A DNA stretch of 32,478 nucleotides from Anaerolineae bacterium (lineage in GTDB: Bacteria > Chloroflexota > Anaerolineae > DRVO01). The notes below the pieces were generated by a model that was given only the letters and a program-made list of their open reading frames with translations, made no database searches and had not been told where the DNA came from. Shown one piece after another: positions 7,343-14,522 of this stretch. The translations under genes were made by a program, and so were the position numbers. The DNA lies in assembly GCA_012719195.1 (NCBI GenBank), contig JAAYAV010000201.1:1-32478 (forward strand), given 5' to 3'. The first letter of the stretch is position 1; each line of letters opens with the position of its first letter.

Positions 7343-8431
7343 ATGCTACTGGGGATAGACGCCTCCCGTTGCGACCCGGCTCTGGCCGGCGTCGGGCGCT
7401 ACTCCACCGAGATGGTGCGCCATCTCGTCGGCCATCGCCGCCACCGCTACCGCCTCTACGCCAACGGCGCCGCCCGCCCGGACTGGTCGCGCCTTCCCGG
7501 GGTAGAGTGGCGCGACATCCCGTTCCCACGCCTGTGGACGCACCTGAGGCTATCCGCTGAGCTGTTGACGCAGCCGCCGGACCTGCTTTTCGTTCCCGGC
7601 CACGTCCTGCCAATCATCCGCCCCCGCCGGACGCTAGTCACCATTCATGACCTGGGGTACCGGCGCTTCCCCGAGTGCCATCCGCCGCGACAGCGCCTCT
7701 ACCTGCGGTTGAGTACGGCCTGGAGCGCCCGTGTCTCCACCATGATACTGGTCGACTCGCGCGCCACGCAGGCCGATCTCGCCGCCGCTCACCCAGTCGC
7801 GGCCGCCAAGTCCACGGTCGTGTACCCGGGCGTCTCGGCGAGCTTCCGCCCCCAGGCCGCCGAGGTAGTGGAGGCCGCCCGGCGGCGTCTCGGACTGCCG
7901 GACCAGTACCTGCTCTTCGTCGGCACCATCCAGCCTCGCAAGAACCTGCTGCGGCTCATCAAGGCCCATGGCCAGGTACCGGAGGCGCCGTCGCTAGTGA
8001 TAGTCGGCAGGCCCGGCTGGATGAGCGCGCCCATCATGGAGTACATCGAGAACGCCTCCCACCGCGTTCAGGTGCTGGACTCGGTCGCCGACGCCGACTT
8101 GCCCGCTGTCTACTCCGGTGCCACGGCCCTTACCTTTCCCTCGCTGTATGAGGGCTTCGGGATACCAGCGCTGGAAGCGATGGCCTGTGGCACAGCGGTA
8201 GTAGCCTCCACCACATCATCGCTACCCGAGGTGGTGGGAGGCGCCGGCATCCTGGTCGATCCCCTCTCCGTGGACGGCATTGCCGCCGCCATTCGCCGCA
8301 TCATCGCGGAGCCGGACCTACGATACGAGTTGGGAGCCCGCGGTCGCGAACGCTCGCGCCACTTCACCTGGCCGACCGCCGCTCGTCAGGCACTAGAGGT
8401 CATGGAGGCGCTGTTTGATCAGGCCTCGTGA
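7343..8431 (+). CDS. glycosyltransferase family 4 (GT-B fold)
   Basis: This 362-residue retaining glycosyltransferase transfers a sugar from a nucleotide donor during surface glycan assembly. The N-terminal acceptor half begins GIDASRCDPALAGVGRYS, typical of GT4 mannosyl/rhamnosyl-type enzymes. The C-terminal donor half carries VYPGVSASFRP, LFVGTIQPRKNL and the EGFGIPALE motif (E-x7-E, nucleotide-sugar contact), followed by CGTAVVASTTSSLPEV and GGAGILVDP. Donor and acceptor are not determinable. The ATG follows a GAGG-like site. The 3' end overlaps the GT9 gene by 17 bases. Confidence 0.92.
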   Translation: MLLGIDASRCDPALAGVGRYSTEMVRHLVGHRRHRYRLYANGAARPDWSRLPGVEWRDIPFPRLWTHLRLSAELLTQPPDLLFVPGHVLPIIRPRRTLVTIHDLGYRRFPECHPPRQRLYLRLSTAWSARVSTMILVDSRATQADLAAAHPVAAAKSTVVYPGVSASFRPQAAEVVEAARRRLGLPDQYLLFVGTIQPRKNLLRLIKAHGQVPEAPSLVIVGRPGWMSAPIMEYIENASHRVQVLDSVADADLPAVYSGATALTFPSLYEGFGIPALEAMACGTAVVASTTSSLPEVVGGAGILVDPLSVDGIAAAIRRIIAEPDLRYELGARGRERSRHFTWPTAARQALEVMEALFDQAS

Positions 8432-9512
8432 GCGGCTACTGGTAATCAAGTTGGCCGACCTCGGCGACGCCATCACGGCCACCCCCGCCCTCCATGCCCT
8501 GCACGCCGCCTACCCGTCCGTGCGCCTCGATGTGCTCACCTCGGCCGTAGGGGCGTCGGTGATGGCGGACCTCCCGGAGGTGGATCGGGTGCTGGTCGCT
8601 GACCGGCACCTGCTCGACTCGCCGCGCTCCGCCCTCCGCCCCTCTGCCTGGCGGCGCACGCTCGCGCTCATCGGCGACCTCCGCCGGCACCGGTACGACA
8701 CCGTCATCTTCATGCACCACCTCACCACCGCCATGGGCGCACTGAAATGGCGAATCCTTGCCTCCGCGCTCCGTCCCGCCCACACCGTCGGCCTGGACAA
8801 CGGTCGTGGTCGCTTCTTCGGCACGCGCGTTCCCGACCTGGGCTTCGCAGCGCTACACGAAGTAGAGTATGCCCTCCGACTCGCCGAGGCCGTCGGAGCG
8901 CCGCCAGCCAGCCCCTGCCTGCGCGTCAGCCTTACGCCGAAGGCGGAGGAGGGTGCCCGTTCGCTTCTCGGCACCCTGCAGCGGCAGAGATTCGCGGTGG
9001 TGCATCCCGGCTCCGGCTCGTACAGCCTCGCCCGACGCTGGGCGCCGGAGCGGTTTGCCGCCGTGGCCGATGAGCTGGTGCGCCGCTACGCCTTGCCCGT
9101 GGTGGTAGTGGGTAGCGCTCACGACGGCGTGGACGAGTTCGTGAGCGCCGCTCACGAGCGCCACCACAATCTGGCCGGTCGCACCGACGTGCCCACCCTC
9201 GCCGCTGTACTGCGCTCTGCCGCCTTCTTCCTCGGCGGCGACAGCGGCGTAGTGCACCTGGCCGCCGCCGCCGGCACACCGCTTCTCTCTCTCTTCGGCC
9301 CGACGGACCCGCGTGCCTGGGGGCCGTGGCGGCCGCCCGCTTGCGGTTCCGCTCCCGCCGCCGTGCTGCAGGGCCACTGCCCCTACGATGGACCTTGTCT
9401 CTATCGCGGCCACACCCTGGGCCAGCGGGACGGCTGCCCGGGACACGACTGCCTCCGCGATCTGACGGTACCCATGGTACTGGAGCGAATCCGTGCCCTT
9501 GCCCTACTCTGA
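8415..9512 (+). CDS. glycosyltransferase family 9 (heptosyltransferase-like)
   Basis: The protein is a GT-B enzyme of the ADP-heptose:LPS heptosyltransferase family (365 residues). The opening RLLVIKLADLGDAITATPAL is the GT9 signature. The C-terminal donor site includes HPGSGSYSLARRWAPERF, LAGRTDVPTLAAVL, GGDSGVVHLAAAAGTP and LFGPTDPRAWGPW. The start is TTG 8415 with GGAGG at 8404-8408 in the end of the GT4 gene. A cysteine-rich tail (about 318-345; GHCPYDGPC, GCPGHDC) resembles the terminal cysteines of several GT9 members. Heptose-handling genes lie two genes downstream, so an ADP-heptose donor is plausible. Confidence 0.92.
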   Translation: MIRPRERLLVIKLADLGDAITATPALHALHAAYPSVRLDVLTSAVGASVMADLPEVDRVLVADRHLLDSPRSALRPSAWRRTLALIGDLRRHRYDTVIFMHHLTTAMGALKWRILASALRPAHTVGLDNGRGRFFGTRVPDLGFAALHEVEYALRLAEAVGAPPASPCLRVSLTPKAEEGARSLLGTLQRQRFAVVHPGSGSYSLARRWAPERFAAVADELVRRYALPVVVVGSAHDGVDEFVSAAHERHHNLAGRTDVPTLAAVLRSAAFFLGGDSGVVHLAAAAGTPLLSLFGPTDPRAWGPWRPPACGSAPAAVLQGHCPYDGPCLYRGHTLGQRDGCPGHDCLRDLTVPMVLERIRALALL

Positions 9513-10257
9513 ACCGGCATCGCCCCGCGGACGAATCCTCGGCGTCCGGGTGGACTGCGTGACCCGCAGCCGAGCACTAGAGGCTATCCGAGACTATCTG
9601 CAGCAACACCATACCCGTCAGGTTGTAACCCTCAATCCCGAAATGCTCATGATGGCCCGGCGCGATCCCGACCTGTACTCCGCCATCGAACAGGCCGACC
9701 TGGTGACAGCCGATGGGGCCGGCCTGCTCGTCGCCGGACGTCTGCTCGGGCTGGCGCTACGCGAAAGAATCACCGGCGTCGACCTCGTGCCTGATCTCTG
9801 TCGCCTGGCTGCCGAGAGGAAGGAGGCCGTGTTCTTCCTCGGGGCGGGCCCGGGAGTGGCCACGAAGTGCGCCGATTCCCTGGCGGCAGCCATACCCGGC
9901 CTGAAGGTAGCGGGCAGCCACTCCGGATCCCCTTCGCCGGCGGAGGAGCAGTCCATCTGCCGCTCGGTCAACGCCGCCGGGACCGGCATCCTGCTCGTCG
10001 CCTATGGTGTGCCGGCGGAGGAGAAGTGGATCGCTCGCAACCGGCAGCGGCTCGACGTGAAGGTGGCGGTGGGGGTGGGCGGCGCGTTCGACTTCATCGC
10101 CGGGCGGGTCCCCCGGGCTCCCCGGTGGATGAGAGGGGCCGGACTGGAGTGGGTCTACCGCCTCTGGAAGCAGCCCTGGAGGTGGCGCCGCATGATGGCT
10201 CTGCCCCATTTCCTGGCGCTGGTCCTTGCCCAGGCCGTGCGGGCTCGCCTAACATGA
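9493..10257 (+). CDS. WecG/TagA/CpsF-family glycosyltransferase (GT26)
   Basis: This 254-residue family-26 transferase would add a ManNAc, ManNAcA or glucosyl unit to an undecaprenyl-linked acceptor at the membrane. Signatures are ILGVRVDCVTRSRAL (about 16-30), VVTLNPEMLMMARRD, the DGAGLL loop with the likely catalytic Asp, RITGVDLVPDLC, VFFLGAGPGVA and VGVGGAFDFIAGRVPRAPRWM. The basic, Trp-rich C-terminal tail (LEWVYRLWKQPWRWRRM) is the usual membrane-association segment. Start is GTG 9493 with GGAG at 9482-9485, overlapping the GT9 gene by 20 bases, so translation is coupled. Confidence 0.94.
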   Translation: MPLPYSEPASPRGRILGVRVDCVTRSRALEAIRDYLQQHHTRQVVTLNPEMLMMARRDPDLYSAIEQADLVTADGAGLLVAGRLLGLALRERITGVDLVPDLCRLAAERKEAVFFLGAGPGVATKCADSLAAAIPGLKVAGSHSGSPSPAEEQSICRSVNAAGTGILLVAYGVPAEEKWIARNRQRLDVKVAVGVGGAFDFIAGRVPRAPRWMRGAGLEWVYRLWKQPWRWRRMMALPHFLALVLAQAVRARLT

Positions 10258-10288
10258 CCGCATTCGGACCCCGAGGGAAGGCATAGCT

Positions 10289-11296
10289 GTGGCTCTTGCG
10301 ACCTCTGCCGAGGTTCTGCCGCGCCTGCGCGAGGCGGCCGGCCATGTGGTGCTGGTGGTGGGCGATGTCGTCCTTGACCGCTACGTCATCGGCCGGGCCC
10401 AGCGCCTCTCGCGCGAAGCGCCGGTCCCCGTTCTGGTGCACGAGAGCTCCTTCGCCGTGCCCGGCGCTGCCGCCAACCCCGCCCTCAACGTGCGCGCCTT
10501 GGGCAGCCGAGCACTGCAGGTCGCCCTCGTTGGGGACGACCAGCCGGGCAACGAACTGCTCGATCTTCTGCACCGCGCCGGCGTGGAGACCGAGGGAGTG
10601 GTCCGAGCAACAGGTCGGCAGACGACCGTCAAGCAGAGGTTCCTCGCCCGCGGTTCTCTCAGCTTTCCCCAGCAGCTGGCCCGGGTTGACTACCTCGACC
10701 CCGAACCCATCGCCGAAGCGTTACAGCGCCAGATCGCTGCTCAGGTGAGCAGCCAGTCGCTGCAGGCCGACGCGCTGCTACTGAGCGACTACCAAGGGGG
10801 CGTCATCGGCGAAGCGGTGCTCAATGCCTGTCTGGAAGCCCGGCGCCTTCATGGCCTTCCTCTCTGTGTGGACGCGCAGACGGACCTCTGGCGCTTCCGC
10901 GGCGCCTCCCTGGTGAAGTGCAACCAAGCGGAGGCGTCCCGGGCCCTCGGCCGGCGTCTGGCCACCGAAGTCGACTTCGCCGTCGCGACGGCGGAGATTC
11001 GCAGCCGCCTGGAGGTGGACGTGGTGGCCATCACGCGCGGCGCTGAGGGGATGACCCTGTGCGCCGAAGCCGGGGGCTGCCTGCACCTGCCCGCGCCCAA
11101 CCGCAGCGAGGTCTTCGACGTCGTTGGCGCCGGCGATACCGTCATCGCCATCATGGCCTTGGGGTGGGCGGCGGGCTGGCCGCACCCTCTCGCTGCCACC
11201 GTGGCTCAGCTGGGCTCGGGTGTGGTCATACAGCGACTCGGCAACGCCACCCCCACCTACCCCGAACTCGAGGAGGCCGCGCGCCGATGGCTGTGA
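10289..11296 (+). CDS. rfaE1: heptose-7-phosphate kinase-like PfkB protein (HldE N-terminal-type, RfaE1)
   Basis: This is a ribokinase-fold sugar kinase matching the kinase half of HldE, which makes D-glycero-beta-D-manno-heptose 1,7-bisphosphate. The opening VVLVVGDVVLDRYVIGRAQRLSREAPVPV is typical of the subfamily. The next motif reads PGAAANPALNVRALG where PGGAANVA is usual. The GAGDT anion-hole/catalytic Asp motif is at about 280-284. Length is 335 residues. GTG 10289 has a GAGGGAAGG ribosome site. The nucleotidyltransferase half is a separate gene directly after it. No sedoheptulose-7-phosphate isomerase or heptose bisphosphatase gene is in view, so substrate assignment is by family only. 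Confidence 0.85.
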   Translation: MALATSAEVLPRLREAAGHVVLVVGDVVLDRYVIGRAQRLSREAPVPVLVHESSFAVPGAAANPALNVRALGSRALQVALVGDDQPGNELLDLLHRAGVETEGVVRATGRQTTVKQRFLARGSLSFPQQLARVDYLDPEPIAEALQRQIAAQVSSQSLQADALLLSDYQGGVIGEAVLNACLEARRLHGLPLCVDAQTDLWRFRGASLVKCNQAEASRALGRRLATEVDFAVATAEIRSRLEVDVVAITRGAEGMTLCAEAGGCLHLPAPNRSEVFDVVGAGDTVIAIMALGWAAGWPHPLAATVAQLGSGVVIQRLGNATPTYPELEEAARRWL

Positions 11297-11781
11297 CGCC
11301 CGCGCCCATCCTGACCTCGCTGGACGAGGCCTCGGTCTGGACCCAGGCCCAGCGCGACAGCGGTCGGAAGGTCGTGCTTACCAACGGCCACTTCGACCTG
11401 CTTCACGCCGGACACGCCACCTACTTGCAGGCGGCGCGGCTCCTGGGCGACGCCCTGATCGTGGGAGTGAATGACGACGCCGCCACTACCGCCCTGAAAG
11501 GGCCGCAGCGCCCGCTCATCCCCGCCACTGAGCGGGCCCTGCTCCTTTCCCACCTGCGCGCCGTGGACTGCGTCGTCATCTTCCCGCAGTACACCGCCGA
11601 CGCCCTGCTCAGGTACGTTCGCCCCCATGTCTATGTCAAGGGGGGCGACTACGATCTCTCATCACTGCCGGAGGCCGCGACGGCAGCCGAGGTCGGGGCG
11701 GAGATGGCCTTCATTCCACTGGTCCCGGGACACTCAACCACTAGCGTGCTGCAGCGCATCCTATCTCGCTTCGCTCCATGA
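11287..11781 (+). CDS. rfaE2: heptose-1-phosphate nucleotidyltransferase-like protein (HldE C-terminal-type, RfaE2)
   Basis: This is a cytidylyltransferase-fold enzyme that would activate heptose-1-phosphate with ATP to ADP-heptose. From ATG 11287 it is 164 residues. It contains KVVLTNGHFDLLHAGH with the HxGH nucleotide site at 40-43, DALIVGVNDD, KGPQRPLIP, a DYVVIF-like stretch (DCVVIF) and VYVKGGDYD, all hallmarks of RfaE domain II. The reading frame is open far upstream, but AGGAGG at 11271-11276 sits 10 bases before this ATG and the domain starts here. It overlaps the kinase gene by 10 bases and murJ by 4. Confidence 0.92.
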   Translation: MAVTPAPILTSLDEASVWTQAQRDSGRKVVLTNGHFDLLHAGHATYLQAARLLGDALIVGVNDDAATTALKGPQRPLIPATERALLLSHLRAVDCVVIFPQYTADALLRYVRPHVYVKGGDYDLSSLPEAATAAEVGAEMAFIPLVPGHSTTSVLQRILSRFAP

Positions 11782-13355
11782 GCGCGCCCGGCGTCGTCGA
11801 CCGCCGGGGGATCGCCGGCGCGGCCGCCCTGGTGGCGGTAGGCAACGTCGCCAGCCGCGCCCTCGGACTGGTACGCGAAGCCTTCATAGCCAACCGCTTC
11901 GGCGCCGATGGTTCGGTCAGCGCCTTCCGTGTCGCCAACCGAACTTACAACCTGCTCTACGAGCTGCTAATCGGCGGCGTGATGGCCTCGGCGTTGGTAC
12001 CCGTCTTGTCCGAGTATGCCGAGAAAGACCGGCTCGAGTACCGACGCCTGCTGACATCACTCAGCTTCGTGCTTCTTGTCATCGTCGGTCTGGCGCTGGT
12101 CGCTCTGGAGGTGGCCGCTCCGCTGGCGGCAGACGCCATGGGCAGCGGGTTTGGACCGGAGCTGCACGCGCTCACCGTTGAAATGCTGCGGGTGGTCTTC
12201 CCCGCTGTGCTCCTCATGTCCCTTGCCGGTCTGCTCTCAGCCGCCCTCTACTCCCTCAAGCGGTTCCTGTTTCCGTCGTTCTCAGCGGCCATCTTCAATA
12301 TCGGCCTCATCGCCGGCGCCGTCATCCTCGCGGAGCAACACCGGGCCGTGGCGCTCGCCTATGGCGTCCTTGTGGGTGCCGCCGCGCAACTGCTGCTGCA
12401 GCTGGTGGGGCTCTGGCGAGCGGGCATTCGGCCGGCTCGCTGCCTGCTGCACCCGGCCCTCAAGCGCATTCTCCTCCTCGCCCTGCCCATCCTCGGCAGC
12501 CTTGCCGTCGGCCAGGCGCAGGTGGTGATCGACTCAAACCTGGCCTCTCGGACCGGCGAGCAGTCCCTAGCCTGGATGGCCAACGCCACCACCCTTATCC
12601 AGTTCCCCCTCGGGCTGGTCGCCACCGCCATCTCCGTGGCCAGCCTGCCCCAACTGGCGCGACTCGCCTTGTCGGACCGAGACGGCCACGAGTTTGCCGC
12701 CACACTGGCCTTCGGGCTGCGGCTGGTAACGCTCCTCATCCTGCCCGCGACGGCCGCACTGGTCGCCATCGGAGCACCGCTCATCGAGCTGATGTTCGAG
12801 CACGGCGCTTTCACGCCTGCCGATTCCGTGGCCGTCACGGCCGCGCTGCACCTGTACCTGCTCGGCTTGCCTGCCGCGGCACTGGATCAGTGCCTGCTAA
12901 TGGCCTTCTACGCTCGAGGCGACACGCTGCGCCCCGCCCTAGTGGGTGTGGCTGGGGTGGGCATCTATCTTGCAGTCGCCCTTGCCACCATGAACTCGAT
13001 GGGGATGCTCGGTCTGGTGTTGGCGAACTCATGTCAGTGGGTCGGCCACCTCGCGCTAATGTCTTGGCTGGCGATACGCCGCCTCCCCGCGCTGGGAGCA
13101 CAGCCTCTGATCCGGCCGCTCGCCCAGGCACTGGGGGCGTCGGTCGGCGCCTTCGGTGCCATGGCGTTGGCCCTGCAGGCGCTTGGGGCAGCCACCGCCT
13201 GGGGCCTCCTCGGGGAGTTGGTTCGGGTAGCCGCCCCGGCCGTCGCCGGAGCGCTCACCTATGTCTTGCTCTTGCGGCTGTCCGGCAACGGCGATCTGGA
13301 CAGCGCCTGGCAAGCCTTCCGGGGCCGGCTGCGGCCGGGCTCCCGGGCCGTCTAG
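11778..13355 (+). CDS. murJ: lipid II flippase MurJ (MviN/MOP superfamily)
   Basis: MurJ moves the peptidoglycan precursor lipid II (or, in paralogs, other undecaprenyl-linked sugars) across the cytoplasmic membrane. The 525 residues form about fourteen membrane helices. Typical family stretches are GNVASRALGLVREAFIANRFG near the N-terminus, ANRTYNLLYELLIGGVMASALVPVLSE, and PLGLVATAISVASLPQLARLA in the middle. The start is ATG in an ATGA overlap with the preceding gene. Its position after glycosyltransferase and heptose-activation genes allows a role in flipping a glycolipid intermediate made by the operon instead of, or besides, lipid II. Confidence 0.93.
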   Translation: MSAPGVVDRRGIAGAAALVAVGNVASRALGLVREAFIANRFGADGSVSAFRVANRTYNLLYELLIGGVMASALVPVLSEYAEKDRLEYRRLLTSLSFVLLVIVGLALVALEVAAPLAADAMGSGFGPELHALTVEMLRVVFPAVLLMSLAGLLSAALYSLKRFLFPSFSAAIFNIGLIAGAVILAEQHRAVALAYGVLVGAAAQLLLQLVGLWRAGIRPARCLLHPALKRILLLALPILGSLAVGQAQVVIDSNLASRTGEQSLAWMANATTLIQFPLGLVATAISVASLPQLARLALSDRDGHEFAATLAFGLRLVTLLILPATAALVAIGAPLIELMFEHGAFTPADSVAVTAALHLYLLGLPAAALDQCLLMAFYARGDTLRPALVGVAGVGIYLAVALATMNSMGMLGLVLANSCQWVGHLALMSWLAIRRLPALGAQPLIRPLAQALGASVGAFGAMALALQALGAATAWGLLGELVRVAAPAVAGALTYVLLLRLSGNGDLDSAWQAFRGRLRPGSRAV

Positions 13356-13364
13356 GGTGATATC

Positions 13365-14150
13365 ATGACTTCGCATCGACTCACCCGCTCCGTCGGTGCG
13401 CCCGCACCGTCGCCGGCCTCCGGGAGCCTTTCATCGGGTACGCCCTTCCGCCGGCTGCAAACCCGTCCTCTGAACCAGCGCCGGTCGCGCATCTCTCTGG
13501 GCAGGCTGGCCAACCTGGGCCTACTGCTGGTCGAGTTGGCAGCCGTGGCGGCACTGGCCTGGTGGGTATACACGTCCATCGCAGAGTGGCGCAGCTTGGC
13601 TGAGGCAGAGCCCCTACCCGCGGGCACAACCGAAACCAGCTGGATGGCCACAAACACCGTGCTGCCCGGGGGACACGAGGCGCCTTCCCAGGCATCCGTT
13701 CCCGCCCACCTGCGCGCCCTCATTCAGCCGACCGCCATGGTTCCGCTGCCGACGGCCGCGCCGGGACGAGCATCGCGCCTCGTCATCGAGAAGACCGGCG
13801 TGGACGCGCCCGTCCTTCAGGGCGACAGTGACGAGCAGCTGCGAATGGGCGTCGGCCACCGCCTAGGGACGGCGGGCCCGGGGCAGGTCGGGAACATGGT
13901 GCTGTCGGGTCACAACGACATCTACGGGCAGGTCTTCCGCGATCTCGATCGCTTGGCCGAAGGGGACCTCATCACGGTATACTCACGGGGCGAGCCCTTC
14001 ACCTATGTGGTGAAGCAGAAGCTTATCGTAGAGCCGACGGACCTGTCCGTGCTGGAGCCATCGCAGCGACCGATCCTGACGCTCATAAGCTGTTACCCCT
14101 ACCTGGTGGACTCGCACCGTATCGTGGTGATTGCCGAACTGAGTCACTGA
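13365..14150 (+). CDS. sortase, class D/E-like
   Basis: This membrane-anchored transpeptidase joins sorting-signal proteins to the cell wall. The 261 residues show a cytoplasmic N-terminus (1-45), one membrane helix (about 46-68), a Pro/Thr-rich stalk, and a sortase beta-barrel from about 140. The catalytic triad is visible: His183 in LSGHND, Cys243 in TLISCYP and Arg252 in SHRIVV. The motif around Cys resembles the TLxTC of class D, with Ser instead of Thr before Cys. AGGGTGA precedes ATG 13365. No protein in this window has an obvious LPxTG-type sorting signal. Confidence 0.92.
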   Translation: MTSHRLTRSVGAPAPSPASGSLSSGTPFRRLQTRPLNQRRSRISLGRLANLGLLLVELAAVAALAWWVYTSIAEWRSLAEAEPLPAGTTETSWMATNTVLPGGHEAPSQASVPAHLRALIQPTAMVPLPTAAPGRASRLVIEKTGVDAPVLQGDSDEQLRMGVGHRLGTAGPGQVGNMVLSGHNDIYGQVFRDLDRLAEGDLITVYSRGEPFTYVVKQKLIVEPTDLSVLEPSQRPILTLISCYPYLVDSHRIVVIAELSH

Positions 14151-14166
14151 GAGCGAGGAGTGTCGC

Positions 14167-14400
14167 TTGGCTAAGAGGAAAACTGCCCGACAGAAGCGCA
14201 CCCGCGTGGCGCGTCCGTCGCCAGTAGCGAGCCCGCCCGCACCCACCGTTGCCTCGCCGCCGCCGGCTGCGCCCACGAGTTCGGGCACTGATGAACTCCG
14301 GGCCGAGTACCAGTACGTGCTGACCGACCTCAAGCGGATCGGTATTACCACCGCTGCCATGTTCGCCCTCCTGGTGGTGCTGGCCCTGGTCATCACCTAG
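14167..14400 (+). CDS. small single-helix membrane protein, unknown function
   Basis: This 77-residue protein has a strongly basic start (AKRKTARQKRTR), an Ala/Pro/Ser-rich middle, a short helical block (DELRAEYQYVLTDLKRIG, about 39-56) and one C-terminal membrane helix (about 57-77). The start is TTG 14167 with GAGGAG 6 bases upstream. The YVLTDLKRIG block just before the helix looks conserved from memory of similar small Chloroflexota proteins, but I know no function. It probably ends the prfA operon. A weak hairpin (14404-14420) follows. Confidence 0.75.
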   Translation: MAKRKTARQKRTRVARPSPVASPPAPTVASPPPAAPTSSGTDELRAEYQYVLTDLKRIGITTAAMFALLVVLALVIT

Positions 14401-14434
14401 CACCGTCAGGCCCCCTGGCGAGCCGCGCTTGATT

Positions 14435-14450
14435 TGGCACGCAACTTGCA
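14435..14450 (+). promoter_or_regulatory. sigma-54 (-24/-12) promoter of rpoN
   Basis: TGGCACGCAACTTGCA matches the sigma-54 consensus TGGCACG-N4-TTGCW at every defined position, with the required 10 bases between the GG and GC elements. Counting the -12 C as 14449 puts the start of transcription near 14461, giving a 62-base leader to the ATG at 14523. A sigma-54 promoter in front of the sigma-54 gene implies positive autoregulation. The same 15-base core recurs at 28037-28051. Confidence 0.85.
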
Positions 14451-14522
14451 ATAGGGTCACTGCCAAGTAGCTTATGTTAGCCGGCGCCGCCCGAGTGGCG
14501 CGAAGCGATGGCGGAGGCAGTG

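Noticed and set aside
14404..14420. Hairpin CGTCAGG-CCC-CCTGGCG as a terminator after the small membrane protein gene
   Set aside because: Seven pairs including a T-G wobble, a 3-base loop and no T-run; too weak to list as a terminator, though it may contribute.
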